A stretch of 64,000 bases of DNA from Methylobacterium sp. WSM2598 (GCF_000379105.1 NZ_KB900609.1:5802-69801); one strand, 5' to 3'; positions 1-9,188 are shown, numbered from the stretch's first letter. Notes: generated by a model not told the origin, from the sequence alone. Numbers and translations are program-made.

Positions 1-96
1 GAGTGGGCCGTCCAGCGCGCCCGCTACCTGACCCTGGAAAGCATCGCCCCGATCAGCGATGATCCTCTTGTCAGCCTGCCCACCCTGGCAGCCTGA
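1..96 (+). CDS. C-terminal end of an unidentified protein (partial)
   Basis: The frame starting at base 1 is open to a TGA at 94-96 and encodes 31 residues ending in SLPTLAA. Its start lies outside the window. I do not recognise the family from this tail. It is followed by about 170 bases with no gene before the next convergent gene. Being the window edge, it could equally be the end of a transposase or of a core gene. Confidence 0.35.
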   Translation, partial: EWAVQRARYLTLESIAPISDDPLVSLPTLAA

Positions 97-268
97 TCGT
101 CCCGGCCCCGCCCGGTGACCGTGGTGGCCACGCCGCAGCTACACCACGCCTGGGGACACGACCCTCACCGCCTCTTCCGGTCAGGGTTACTCTCAACCGG
201 TTGCTCCCGTTTCGACCGACACCTCGGATGCGGCGTGGACGGAACCGTGGTGAGCGGCCCCATAGCGC

Positions 269-649
269 TCAGCGAACCCGCGCGCCCTCCGCTCGGGACG
301 GCACAGGCCGCATCTGAAGATCCTCGGTGTTGTCCCAGCGAGCGCGGCCGGTCCGTACATCGATCTCAAGATCGAAGAGGCGGTGGACGACGGACGGGTC
401 GCCACCGCAGCGGACGTCGTGCTTCTCGTAGAAGCCGATCTTGATGAGGCGCTGCGTGCTGTCCTCGCGCACCATCGAGACGCTGCAGGACAGCTGCTTG
501 CTGGTGAGGAGCCGGTGCTCGCGCACGATCCGCCACGCCAGCCGCTCTCCCGTCGCACCGCTTGCCGCGGCGGCGAACGGGGCAAGCGCCGTGAGGGCGC
601 ACAGGGCGGTGCGCGCGCACATGGGAATCCTCGCTGGGTTCTCGGGCAT
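269..649 (-). CDS. Small putative exported protein of unknown function
   Basis: Encodes 126 residues from the ATG at 649, or 117 from the in-frame ATG at 622, which has a GAGG ribosome-binding sequence a few bases upstream and looks the better start. From that second Met the protein opens with a typical signal peptide (hydrophobic core CALTALAPFAAAASG). The mature part is about 95 residues with two Cys and many charged residues. The ATG at 649 overlaps the TGA of the upstream gene (ATGA), so the two are translationally coupled or at least co-transcribed. No family recognised; its only context is the two-component block upstream. Confidence 0.55.
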   Translation of the reverse strand: MPENPARIPMCARTALCALTALAPFAAAASGATGERLAWRIVREHRLLTSKQLSCSVSMVREDSTQRLIKIGFYEKHDVRCGGDPSVVHRLFDLEIDVRTGRARWDNTEDLQMRPVPSRAEGARVR

Positions 650-1368
650 CAGGGCATCTCGAAGCCGAGCGCGAAACGCGCCAACAGCCCGTTGCGAAAC
701 TCGTAGGTCGCCTCGTAGGCCGGCATGCCCGAGCGCTTCAGCGCCGGATGGGCCTTATCCGCGATGCGATACGTGAGGAGGGCGGCGTCCCCCTTCCGCT
801 CACGCGTGAAGCAGGCGCCGAGGAGCGCGACGAGGTCGCGCTCCGTCATTCCCAGCCGGATTCCCCGCTCGGTCGCGAACTGCGCGAAGGGCAGGCGCTT
901 GCCGGGGCTCGTTCCCCCGGCCGGACGCCGGACCTCCAGCGCGTCGTAATCGTCCACGACGGCGCCGGGGTAGTGGACGAGCCGCAGTTCCTCGCGACCG
1001 TCCCGGGTCGCAAAGCGCACGAAGGTTGGCTCAGCGCTGGGCTCGTCGGATTCCGGCCTCGGGTAGTCGGGCGCATCCCAGCGGCCGAGGATCGCGCGCC
1101 CGGTCCCGTTCATTCCGATCTGGATGCCGTTCACGTCCGTGGCCGCGCGCCAAGCGCGGCAAGCGGCATAGACCGGGACCGTCGGCTGGAACGTGAGGAC
1201 GGCGAGGAGCACGATGCGGCAGCTCAGCGGCGCTCTGAATGTCAGGGTAAGCCTCCGCAGACGTGACCTGGGTGATGCGCCTGTTGCGAGTCTACGCTCA
1301 TCGGCTGATGCTCCATCCAGGCGCAGGATCGGGTGGAGGTCAGGGTTTAAGGTCGTCGCCCCGCTCAC
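649..1368 (-). CDS. Putative exported protein of unknown function, downstream of the hybrid kinase
   Basis: The open frame gives 239 residues from a GTG at 1368, which would overlap the 3' end of the kinase gene by 29 bases. A more natural protein begins inside this frame, because a hydrophobic signal-like segment (IVLLAVLTF...VPVYAAC) sits around residues 51-69, so the real start is probably a nearer alternative codon that I cannot fix. The mature part contains a conserved-looking block with GIRLGMTERDL and a C-terminal YEATYEFRNGLLARF stretch. No enzyme motif is visible. Same strand and tight spacing suggest it belongs to the signalling operon. Confidence 0.5.
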   Translation of the reverse strand: MSGATTLNPDLHPILRLDGASADERRLATGASPRSRLRRLTLTFRAPLSCRIVLLAVLTFQPTVPVYAACRAWRAATDVNGIQIGMNGTGRAILGRWDAPDYPRPESDEPSAEPTFVRFATRDGREELRLVHYPGAVVDDYDALEVRRPAGGTSPGKRLPFAQFATERGIRLGMTERDLVALLGACFTRERKGDAALLTYRIADKAHPALKRSGMPAYEATYEFRNGLLARFALGFEMP

Positions 1369-3292
1369 GGAGGCGCATCAGCACCTCGCGCACGTCGTCC
1401 GGAGTGAACGGTTTCTCGATCACGATCGGCGGATCGGCACCGGCGCGGGTAGCGCTCGCTCCGGCCACGGTGTCCCCGGTGACGATGACGGTGCGCGTGG
1501 CGAGCGCCGGATCGCTCTCCGCGATGCGCGCCCGCACCTCGGCGCCGCTGAGGCCCGGCATGCGCAGGTCCACGAACACCGCGTCGAACCGCTGCCGCCC
1601 GAGTTCGGCCAGCGCCTCGCCCGCGGAATCGTGCACGCAAGTCACGTGGCCCATGTCGTCGAGGATCTCGGCGAGGGAGCGCGCCACGTCGATCTCGTCG
1701 TCGAGCACCAGGATCGAGAGGCCTGGTGCCCGCTCCGGCGCGGCCGCCCCAGCCTGGTCCGGTCCCGCATCGTGTGCGGGCAGATCCACGCGGAACAGCG
1801 CGCCCCCGCCGGGCTGGTCCGCCACGGTGATCCGGCCGTCGTGAGACTCCACCACACTGCGGGAAATCGACAGGCCGATCCCGGTGCCGGCGCCGACGGG
1901 CTTCGTGGTGAAGTAGGGCTCGAAGATCCGCTCCCGCAGCGCCGGCGGAACGCCCGGGCCGTTGTCGCCGACCGTCAGCGTCACGATCCCGGCCCCGCAG
2001 AGGGTACGCAGTGTGATGCACCGGTCGCCCTGGCGGTCGAGCAGCACCTGCGTGGCGTTGATCAGCAGGTTCGCCACGACCTGACCGATCAGGTCTCGAT
2101 CGGCGAGGATGGGCGGCAGATCCGGCTCGAGGCCGAGGTCGAGTGACACGCCGGCGCTGCGCCGGCCATAGGCCGTCATCTCGGCGGCGGCGCGCACGAT
2201 CGCGTTGAGGTCCGCCGGCTCCCGCTGTGGCGGCTTCTGCCGCGCCATGGCGACGAAGCTCTTGACGATCCGGCCGGACCGCTCGGCGGCGGCGTGGATG
2301 CGCGCGGCCCGCTGCTGCACGTCCGCCGTCGGGGCCTTGTCGCGCAGGAGGGTGGCCTGGGCGATCAGGATGGCGAGCGGGTTATTCAGCTCGTGCGCGA
2401 CGCCCGCGAGCAGCGAGCCCATGGCGGAGAGCTTCTCCATCTGGTGCAGACGCTGGCGCTGCGCCTCGATCTCCCCGGCCGCGCGGCGGGCCGCCGTGAG
2501 GTCGCGCAGGTAGGCAGTGAAGAGCCGTCGCTCCGGCAGCCGCACCTCCGTGATGGCGAGTTCGAGCGGGAACACCGTTCCGTCGGCCCGCATGCCCTCG
2601 ATCTCGATGCGTTGCCCGATCACCGTTCCCTGGCCGGTCGCGAGGTAGCGCCGGAAGCCCTCCGCGTGGCGGTGGCGCAGGTGGGGCGGCACGATCAGGT
2701 CGCCGATCTGCCGGCCGAGCACGGCCTCGCGGGTGCGTCCGAACGTGGCTTCCGCGGCCGGGTTGAACTCGACGACGCAGCCTTGCTCGTCGATGACGAT
2801 GATGCAGTCGAGGGCGGAGGTCACGATCGCGGCGCTGAGCGTCTCGCTCGCCCGCAGCGCCGCCATCTGCCGCGCCAGCTCCTCCTCGTGCGCCTTCAGC
2901 TCCGTGAAGTCTCGGGCGAAGGCGAGGATGCCGGTCACGGCGCCGGCCCGGTATGGAATCAGGCCCTCCTGGACGTAGCGGCGCCCGAAGGTCGGATAGT
3001 CGAACCACCCCTCGCGCCACACGACCTCGCCGGACGCGAGCCGCGCGATGACCGGCTCGTAGGACCGGTAGATCGCCTCCCCGACGATCTCGGCCACGGG
3101 CCGACCGACCACCTCCTCGGGCCGCCGTCCCACGAAGGCCAGGAAGGCCTTGTTGACGTAGCGGTAGCGGTGCGCCGCGTCGACGAACACGACCCGCGCG
3201 GGAATGAAGTCGATGATCGCGCGGAGCAGGACGGCGTCGGGCCCCTCGGGACCGAACGGGTCGGGATCAATCCTGTCTGCGCTCTCGTCCAT
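1340..3292 (-). CDS. PAS-PAS hybrid sensor histidine kinase with C-terminal receiver domain
   Basis: 650 residues, cytoplasmic: no membrane segment is visible. Two PAS domains (about 17-135 and 147-268) precede a HisKA dimerisation helix with the phospho-acceptor H300 in GVAHELNNPLA, an HATPase domain (N box around N412, G1 box DNGPG at 443-447, GTGIGLS at 469-475) and a receiver domain with acidic pair D531/D532, phospho-acceptor D575 and K627. The ATG at 3292 was chosen because the PAS domain starts shortly after; the frame stays open further upstream only as overlap with the regulator gene. It lies 25 bases after an OmpR-type regulator, its likely partner. The signal is unknown; the globin further upstream suggests oxygen, NO or redox, which is inference. 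Confidence 0.88.
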   Translation of the reverse strand: MDESADRIDPDPFGPEGPDAVLLRAIIDFIPARVVFVDAAHRYRYVNKAFLAFVGRRPEEVVGRPVAEIVGEAIYRSYEPVIARLASGEVVWREGWFDYPTFGRRYVQEGLIPYRAGAVTGILAFARDFTELKAHEEELARQMAALRASETLSAAIVTSALDCIIVIDEQGCVVEFNPAAEATFGRTREAVLGRQIGDLIVPPHLRHRHAEGFRRYLATGQGTVIGQRIEIEGMRADGTVFPLELAITEVRLPERRLFTAYLRDLTAARRAAGEIEAQRQRLHQMEKLSAMGSLLAGVAHELNNPLAILIAQATLLRDKAPTADVQQRAARIHAAAERSGRIVKSFVAMARQKPPQREPADLNAIVRAAAEMTAYGRRSAGVSLDLGLEPDLPPILADRDLIGQVVANLLINATQVLLDRQGDRCITLRTLCGAGIVTLTVGDNGPGVPPALRERIFEPYFTTKPVGAGTGIGLSISRSVVESHDGRITVADQPGGGALFRVDLPAHDAGPDQAGAAAPERAPGLSILVLDDEIDVARSLAEILDDMGHVTCVHDSAGEALAELGRQRFDAVFVDLRMPGLSGAEVRARIAESDPALATRTVIVTGDTVAGASATRAGADPPIVIEKPFTPDDVREVLMRLRERGDDLKP

Positions 3293-3317
3293 CGGGGTCA
3301 GCCCGCAGCAGCGGCCG

Positions 3318-4025
3318 TCAGCCGTGCGCGGCGCCCTCGGCGCCGACAGCGTGATCGCGCGGCACGAACATGTAGCCGCGCCCGCGCACCGTGACGATGC
3401 AGGCGGTGCCGAGCTTCTGGCGCAGGCGCGCGATGCGCGCGTCCATCGCCCGGTCGAGCGTGTCGTGGCTGTCGCCGGGCGCGAGCCGCAGCAATTCATC
3501 CCGGGTGAGCACCCGGTTCGGGTGGGCGGCGAGGGTGCGCACCAGCAGCACCTCGCCGGGCCCCAGCCGCTCGGGCGGCGCGCCGATGCGCAGGAGCCGC
3601 GAGGCGGTGAGGTCGACGCTCGCGCGCTCGAAGGCGACCACCTCCCGCCGTCCGCGCCCGTAGCGCCGCAGCAGGCTCGCGACGCGCGCGGCGAGTTCCT
3701 GCGGATCGACGGGCTTGACCACGAAATCGTCCGCCCCGAGTTCGAGCCCGAGCACCCGCTCGATCGGATCGGGATTGGCGGTGAGGATCAGGACCGGAAC
3801 CGGCGCGGCAGCCCGCAGCCGCCGTAGCACGTCGAGGCCCCGCTCGCCCGGCATGGTGAGATCCAGGAGCACGAGGTCAATCGGGCCGCGCGCCGCGCGC
3901 GCATCGAGCTCCGCCCCGGACTGCGCCACGGTCACCTCGTGGCCGAGATCGGACAGGTACTCCGCGTAGGCGAGCGCGAGGTCGACCTCGTCGTCAACGA
4001 TCACGATCTGCGCGTGCTGTCCCAC
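3318..4025 (-). CDS. OmpR/PhoB-family response regulator
   Basis: 235 residues: an N-terminal receiver domain with acidic residues D11/D12, phospho-acceptor D55 in LLDLTMPG, T82 and K104, then a C-terminal winged-helix DNA-binding domain ending in the typical VRGRGYMFVP hairpin. It is a DNA-binding transcription regulator activated by phosphorylation. It is immediately upstream of the hybrid kinase and 146 bases downstream of a second, related regulator gene, which suggests one multi-step phosphorelay or a recent gene duplication. ATG start. Confidence 0.9.
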   Translation of the reverse strand: MGQHAQIVIVDDEVDLALAYAEYLSDLGHEVTVAQSGAELDARAARGPIDLVLLDLTMPGERGLDVLRRLRAAAPVPVLILTANPDPIERVLGLELGADDFVVKPVDPQELAARVASLLRRYGRGRREVVAFERASVDLTASRLLRIGAPPERLGPGEVLLVRTLAAHPNRVLTRDELLRLAPGDSHDTLDRAMDARIARLRQKLGTACIVTVRGRGYMFVPRDHAVGAEGAAHG

Positions 4026-4171
4026 GGTCGATCTCCGTACTGAACCGCGACGGTGCTGCGTGTCAGGCTGAACGGCCGATCATGACTAGCGCATCGGGAG
4101 CATAGGGTCGAGAGATGCGTCGCCGCGATCGCGGATCGGACGGGGATGATCGGGCCTCGACTATCCCGCAT

Positions 4172-4903
4172 TCAGTCCTGGTCTTGCTGCGGCACGAACA
4201 TGTAGCCCTCGCCCCGGACCGTCCGGATCAGGGCTGGGCGCTCCGGATCCCGCTCGAGCTTGCGGCGCAGGCGCGTGATGCGCACGTCGATACTGCGGTC
4301 GCTCTCGTTGTCCTGATTCGCGGGGGCGAGGTCGCGCAGGTGGCTGCGTGGGAGGATCCGATTCGGCCGCTCGGCGAAGACCTTGAGGAGGTCGAACTCG
4401 GACGCGGTCAGGGCGACCTCCCGATCGTCCGGCGCGATGAGCTGACGGCTGTCGAGGTTGAGGCGATACATTCCGGCCCTCAGGATCGCCGCACCCGTCC
4501 CGGCCGCCGGGCTGCGTGCCGGTGGCGAGGCGCCCCGATGGGCCCTGCCGCGCAGGACGCTGCGAATGCGCGCCAGCAACTCGCGCGGGTCGTAGGGCTT
4601 CACGAGGTAGTCGTCGACGCCGGCCTCCAGGCCGACCACCCGGTCGAGCGGCGAGCCAGCGGCGGTCGCCAGGATGATGCCGGGTGGGCAATCCTGGCCG
4701 GTGAGCCAGCGGGCGAGCGAGAGGCCGGTCTCGCCCGGCATGGCGATGTCGAGCACGACCACGTCGATCGCCTCCCGCGCCGCGAGGGTGCGGAACTCCG
4801 CGGCGCTGCCTGCGGCCAGGACCTGCAGATTGCGCTCGGTGAGGTACTCGGCGAGCGCGTCCCGCAGGTCGGCCTCGTCGTCCACGAGTGCGATCGTCGG
4901 CAT
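4172..4903 (-). CDS. OmpR/PhoB-family response regulator (second copy in the cluster)
   Basis: 243 residues from the ATG at 4903, which has GGAGAA upstream; the frame is open for 14 more codons, but the receiver fold starts right after this Met. The receiver domain carries D8/D9, phospho-acceptor D52 in VLDIAMPG and K102 in VKPYDP. A Pro/Ala-rich linker (about 120-138) leads to a winged-helix domain with the VRGEGYMFVP wing. The sequence is similar in layout to the next regulator but clearly diverged, so the two probably bind different sites. The 51-base gap to the upstream DUF1176 gene allows a separate promoter. Confidence 0.9.
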   Translation of the reverse strand: MPTIALVDDEADLRDALAEYLTERNLQVLAAGSAAEFRTLAAREAIDVVVLDIAMPGETGLSLARWLTGQDCPPGIILATAAGSPLDRVVGLEAGVDDYLVKPYDPRELLARIRSVLRGRAHRGASPPARSPAAGTGAAILRAGMYRLNLDSRQLIAPDDREVALTASEFDLLKVFAERPNRILPRSHLRDLAPANQDNESDRSIDVRITRLRRKLERDPERPALIRTVRGEGYMFVPQQDQD

Positions 4904-4954
4904 GGCGTCGTCTTCTCCGTGGGTCGGGACATCCGCAACAGCCACTGTGGCGGC

Positions 4955-6016
4955 TCAGCGGGTCGGTGGTCCAGCGCGCACCGCGGCGCGCCACGTGACC
5001 GGCCAGTCCGCGGAGGACACGCCCCGGCAATCGGGCATCGCGGAGACGTGCACCGCCCGGAACCGCGCGCCGTCCCACACGAAGCGGCCGAGGCTGCCGC
5101 AATCGCCCGAGCTGCGGCCCGCATCGTGGAACGACAGCGTGGCTGTCCTCGCGTCGAAGGCGGCGCCGGCGAGGAGATTCGGCGCCTCGCGCCCGCCCGC
5201 GACGCCCGGCGTGACGAGCGCGACCGGGCGGGCCGCGGCGTCGCCCTTGCGGTGCGAGAACAGCGCGAAGGTCTCGCGCGTCGCCCCGCGCGTGCAAAGG
5301 ACGCCCCACAGCAAGGTGCGTTCGTCGAGCCATCCTCGGATCGGGTTCGTGTCGGGCGGTTCGTCGCAGTCGGCGGCCGCGACGGCCCTGGCGATCGGAA
5401 CCGGCATGCGTTCCGGAAGGGGAGCGGTGCCCGCCCGCGCCTGGGCGATGACGGGGAGCGGCGGCGGAGCCGGCAGGCTCGCGGCCGGACGTGGGCCCGG
5501 CTGCACGAGCGCCGTCACCGTACCGCTCCGACCCTGCGCCTGGTCCATGGCGCGCAACGCGGCGGCCAAGCCGCGGGATCGCAGCGGGACCTCGGGTCCG
5601 GCCTCGGCGCCCTTCAGCACCGTGACGGAGGCCCGCCCGACATCCCGGAGCGCGGCGAGCAGCGGCCGTACCCGCTCGGCGGGCAGAGCGGCCTCGATCT
5701 CACCCGTCCCGTCCCGTGCCGTTGCGTCGAGATCCGGCCACGCGCTGCCGTCGAGCGTCAGACGGATGCGCCACGGGCCGCGGCGTCCGTCGTAGGCCCG
5801 GACGCGGAGGACGGGCTCGGCCGCGCCCTCTCCCGAACGCGCGACGCTCAGGTGGACGCCCGTGACGTCGCTGCTCGGCTCAAGGCTGATCGCCGTGCAG
5901 GCCCGTCGATTATCGCAGCCCAGCAACCAATCCTGGAATGCGTCGAGGGATTGCGCCGCGACGCCCTGGCTGGATGCACCGAGGACGCACAAAGCCAGCA
6001 GGCGCCGGCCGCTCAC
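4955..6016 (-). CDS. DUF1176 domain-containing exported protein
   Basis: 353 residues from a GTG that overlaps the TGA of the upstream globin gene (GTGA). Residues 1-21 form a signal peptide ending around GVAAQ. The mature start, with DWLLGCDNRRACTAISL, is the hallmark opening of DUF1176 proteins, which are periplasmic and uncharacterised. Four or more Cys (GCDNRRAC, DCDEPP, GVLCTRG, GDCGS, DCRG) suggest disulfide bonding in the periplasm. Overlap with the globin gene argues for a shared transcript, which is unusual for this family as far as I know. Confidence 0.8.
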   Translation of the reverse strand: MSGRRLLALCVLGASSQGVAAQSLDAFQDWLLGCDNRRACTAISLEPSSDVTGVHLSVARSGEGAAEPVLRVRAYDGRRGPWRIRLTLDGSAWPDLDATARDGTGEIEAALPAERVRPLLAALRDVGRASVTVLKGAEAGPEVPLRSRGLAAALRAMDQAQGRSGTVTALVQPGPRPAASLPAPPPLPVIAQARAGTAPLPERMPVPIARAVAAADCDEPPDTNPIRGWLDERTLLWGVLCTRGATRETFALFSHRKGDAAARPVALVTPGVAGGREAPNLLAGAAFDARTATLSFHDAGRSSGDCGSLGRFVWDGARFRAVHVSAMPDCRGVSSADWPVTWRAAVRAGPPTR

Positions 6017-6456
6017 GGAACGGCCTCCAGCGCGGGATGCGCCGGGGCGGCTTCCCGCGAGGCCTCCAGCATGACCTCGGCCAGCAGAGTGTAGGCCTGC
6101 GTCCTGGCGGACCGGGCCTCGGCGTCGAAGGTCGCGCCGAGCCGGTCCGCGAGCGTGGACAGGAGCGCTGCACCGACCGTGGCGTAGTGGGCCGGCACGA
6201 CGCCGTAACCGACGTGGCGCCGCCCGAGAGCCCGAACGTCCGCCACGATGGTGCCGAGCCGGTCGAGACCCTGGACCACCTGCGCGAGCATCGCCACGAG
6301 CTTGCGCCCCTGGCGCGTGAGGTCGTCGTTGAACAGGGGCCTCAAGCTAGGACCGAGGTCGAAAAGGCGGGCGTAGAAGTTGACGGCGAGGTGGTCGGGC
6401 TCCGCGGCGAGGTGCCGGAAGCCGAAGCGGATGATCGCAATGGCGTCGGGGTTCAT
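6013..6456 (-). CDS. Single-domain globin (Vitreoscilla-haemoglobin/flavohaemoglobin type)
   Basis: 147 residues, the usual size for a bacterial single-domain globin. Landmarks: CD1 Phe at F42 (LRPLF), a distal Gln at about Q49 (E7), and the proximal haem-ligating His at H81 in GRRHVGYGV, followed by HYATVGAALL, typical of this class. It should bind haem b and O2 or NO in the cytoplasm. There is no FAD/NAD reductase domain, so an external reductase would be needed for NO dioxygenation. First gene of the minus-strand block; its stop overlaps the start of the DUF1176 gene. Confidence 0.85.
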   Translation of the reverse strand: MNPDAIAIIRFGFRHLAAEPDHLAVNFYARLFDLGPSLRPLFNDDLTRQGRKLVAMLAQVVQGLDRLGTIVADVRALGRRHVGYGVVPAHYATVGAALLSTLADRLGATFDAEARSARTQAYTLLAEVMLEASREAAPAHPALEAVP

Positions 6457-7039
6457 GGACGGGCTCCGCGCGGTGTCGGGAGAGAGTGGCCGGCGACGGT
6501 TTCAGGCCCGTGCCGCCCACGCTCGGGAATTGTGTCGTGCCGGTGAGGCGGCGCTCACGGACCAGCGCGGCCGGTCGAGGAAGATGAGGAACTCGTCACC
6601 GTCCGGACCGACCGTGCTGTCGCCCCCGTGGCACCCGACGCTGCGGGCGATCGCGGTCTCAGCGCCGCAATCGCCGACAGCCCACAGGACGCCGCTTCCC
6701 TCCTGGCGGTGGGCAGAGAGCCGGAAGGCGCACGCAGGCCCGCGACCGCTCGAGCCGCAGCGAGAGGGGCATGCTCGTCACGGTCCGGTGCGGGAGAGCG
6801 GCCATGTGCGCCCGGTCCTTAGCGCGGCCGACACTGACCGTCCCATCCCGCGCCCGCGCACCGGAGCCCCCCGGCAGCAGGGATGAAGCACTCTGTTGCG
6901 TCGAGAACACCGTGCATCGACACGTGACGACACAATCAGCTCATCGATCCGCTTGCGCGCAAGACGCAGCCGCAACACGACGCGACTATCCCTCTCTCAA
7001 TGCTCACCTGATTGAGCTTGAGACGAGAGAGTGAGACTA
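6457..7039. other. Long divergent intergenic region between globin and RTX genes
   Basis: 583 bases between divergent genes, so it must hold both promoters. A minus-strand frame ending at 6502 stays open for about 90 codons and contains a plausible-looking stretch (DGDEFLIFLDRPRW) but has no convincing start, so it may be a decayed gene. The last 100 bases before 7040 turn markedly more AT-rich. A TCAA...TTGA inverted pair around 6999-7018 precedes the RTX start. I see no confident -35/-10 pair. Confidence 0.4.
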
Positions 7040-9121
7040 ATGCCGACAGGATACAAGAAGACGCCCGGCAAGCTGGTCAGCAGCACGGGCAACAATGCCT
7101 TATATGGCACAGATGACAACGACACCATCAGCGGAGCTGGCGGCGATCATGTCATGGTTGGCTACAACGGCCATGATGTTTACATTATCGACTCAATCGG
7201 AGACAAAATCGTTGAGACCTATACTGGAGGCCATGATACGGTTATCAGCAAGCTGACGACCTACACACTCGGAGATGATCTTGAGGATCTGATCTTCGGC
7301 GGTCTCGATGATTTCCAAGGCACGGGCAATAGTCTATCTAACCTGATGGTCGGCGGCATCGGGAACGACACGCTGGACGGCGGTGACGGATGGGACACGC
7401 TGCAGGGCGGCGCTGGCAACGACGTGCTCAAGGGCGGCAACCTGTTCGACGATCTGTTCGGCGGGGCGGGTGACGACGTCCTCTATGGTGGTGATGCCAG
7501 CGGGGACGACGGGTACTCCGACCGCCTCGATGGCGGCACAGGCGCCGACACGATGGTCGGCGGTAACGGTAATGACAGCTATACCGTCGACACAGTGAAG
7601 GACGTCATCATAGAAAAGGCCGGCCAATGGAGCGGGTCGGATACGGTTCATACCTCGCTCCGCATGTACGAGTTGCCTGACAACGTCGAGAACCTGCGGT
7701 TCGACGCGCACGGGGAGCTGGTCAGCGGGTACCTGTGGGGCTACGGCAACGAGTCCAACAACTTCATGGTGCTGAACAACGACGGTGGCTACCTACAGAG
7801 TGACGGCGGCGACGACACGCTGATCGGCGGCACCGGTGCCGACGAGCTCTGGGGTGGGCTCGGCAACGACATCGTTGTTGGGTGGGATGGCAACGACATC
7901 CTGGCCGGCCAGGATGGCCATGACACCGTCGATGGCGGCCTGGGCAACGATCTGATCCGCGCTGATGCCGACGGCGACATGGTCTTTGGTGGCAGCGGAA
8001 ACGACACCGTCGATTACTCCTGGAGTCCCAGTCTCTACACCGGTATCGTCGTGCACGCAGATGGCCGAGTGACCGGCGGCACGGGCACTGACCAGCTCTC
8101 CGACGTCGAGAACATCGTCGGGACGAGCTTCGCCGACGTCCTCCTCGGCCTCGGGGATCACGTTGCCAATAAGCTGGTGGGCGGCCTGGGCGACGACTTC
8201 TTCGACGGGCGCGGCGGCGCGGACACGCTGGACGGCGGCTACGGCTGGGACAGCGTCACCTACGCGCAGTCGGAGGCCGGCGTGTTCGTCAACCTCATGA
8301 CCGGCAAGGGCTCAGGCGGCGACGCGGAGGGCAACACGCTTGTCTCGATCGAGAACGTGTTCGGCTCCCAGTACGACGATTCCGTCTTCGGCGGCGCTGA
8401 GCGGAACTACCTGTCCGGGCGGGGCGGCGTGGACAACCTCTACGGCGGCGGGGGTGACGACCGGCTGGAGGGCGGCGAAGGCGGCGACGTGCTCGATGGC
8501 GGCATCGGCTTCGACTGGGCGGATTACCGCAACGCCTCGTCTGGCGTGACGGTTGACCTCGTCAACCAAGCGGCGAACCAGGGTGAAGCGAAAGGTGACG
8601 TCCTCACGGGCATCGAGGCGCTCGACGGCTCGGCCCATGGCGACAACCTGCGCGGCAACGGGGAGGCCAACGAGCTGTGGGGCAACGACGGCGCCGACTA
8701 CCTCTTCGGTCGCGCCGGGGTCGACACGCTTCGCGGCGGGAGCGGCAATGACTATCTGGAGGGCGGTGCCGGCAAGGACGATCTCTGGGGCGGTGCCGGC
8801 GCAGACAACTTCGCCTTCCGCAATCCGGCCGAAGGTGGAGATCGCCTACACGACTTCAAGCACGGCGAGGATTTCATCTCTATCGAACTGAAGAATTTCG
8901 TGGATCTGAAGCATCAGTACTATCCTGACCATTGGTTTGAGGCGAACGCAACCGGGGCGGCCAAAGGCTGGATGCCCCAAGTCGTGTACAACACAACCGA
9001 TGGCACGCTCTGGTTCGACGACAACGGTGCGGCGGTGGGTGGCGCGAGCCTGATCGCGACGCTCGGCAAGGTTGGCGGTGTCGCACCGACAGTCACGGTC
9101 GGAGATATCCTGCTGTCCTGA
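7040..9121 (+). CDS. RTX-type (haemolysin-type calcium-binding repeat) secreted protein
   Basis: 693 residues from the ATG at 7040; a GTG three codons earlier is also open. Nearly the whole protein consists of glycine- and aspartate-rich nonapeptide repeats of the GGxGxDxLx type (for example GGAGNDVLKGG, GGLGNDIVVG, GGSGNDYLEGG), which fold into Ca-binding parallel beta rolls. There is no N-terminal signal peptide; the tail with WFDDNGAAVGG and final DILLS resembles the uncleaved C-terminal signal of type I secretion substrates. No protease or lipase domain is seen, so it may be a surface adhesin or matrix protein. No type I transporter gene lies nearby. The first 300 bases are less GC-rich than the rest, a hint of transfer or recombination. 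Confidence 0.85.
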   Translation: MPTGYKKTPGKLVSSTGNNALYGTDDNDTISGAGGDHVMVGYNGHDVYIIDSIGDKIVETYTGGHDTVISKLTTYTLGDDLEDLIFGGLDDFQGTGNSLSNLMVGGIGNDTLDGGDGWDTLQGGAGNDVLKGGNLFDDLFGGAGDDVLYGGDASGDDGYSDRLDGGTGADTMVGGNGNDSYTVDTVKDVIIEKAGQWSGSDTVHTSLRMYELPDNVENLRFDAHGELVSGYLWGYGNESNNFMVLNNDGGYLQSDGGDDTLIGGTGADELWGGLGNDIVVGWDGNDILAGQDGHDTVDGGLGNDLIRADADGDMVFGGSGNDTVDYSWSPSLYTGIVVHADGRVTGGTGTDQLSDVENIVGTSFADVLLGLGDHVANKLVGGLGDDFFDGRGGADTLDGGYGWDSVTYAQSEAGVFVNLMTGKGSGGDAEGNTLVSIENVFGSQYDDSVFGGAERNYLSGRGGVDNLYGGGGDDRLEGGEGGDVLDGGIGFDWADYRNASSGVTVDLVNQAANQGEAKGDVLTGIEALDGSAHGDNLRGNGEANELWGNDGADYLFGRAGVDTLRGGSGNDYLEGGAGKDDLWGGAGADNFAFRNPAEGGDRLHDFKHGEDFISIELKNFVDLKHQYYPDHWFEANATGAAKGWMPQVVYNTTDGTLWFDDNGAAVGGASLIATLGKVGGVAPTVTVGDILLS

Positions 9122-9188
9122 GTTGAATTACCTGTACGCCCTCTAGGAGGGATGATCTCGAATCTTTAGAGTTGCCACTGCGTGAGTT

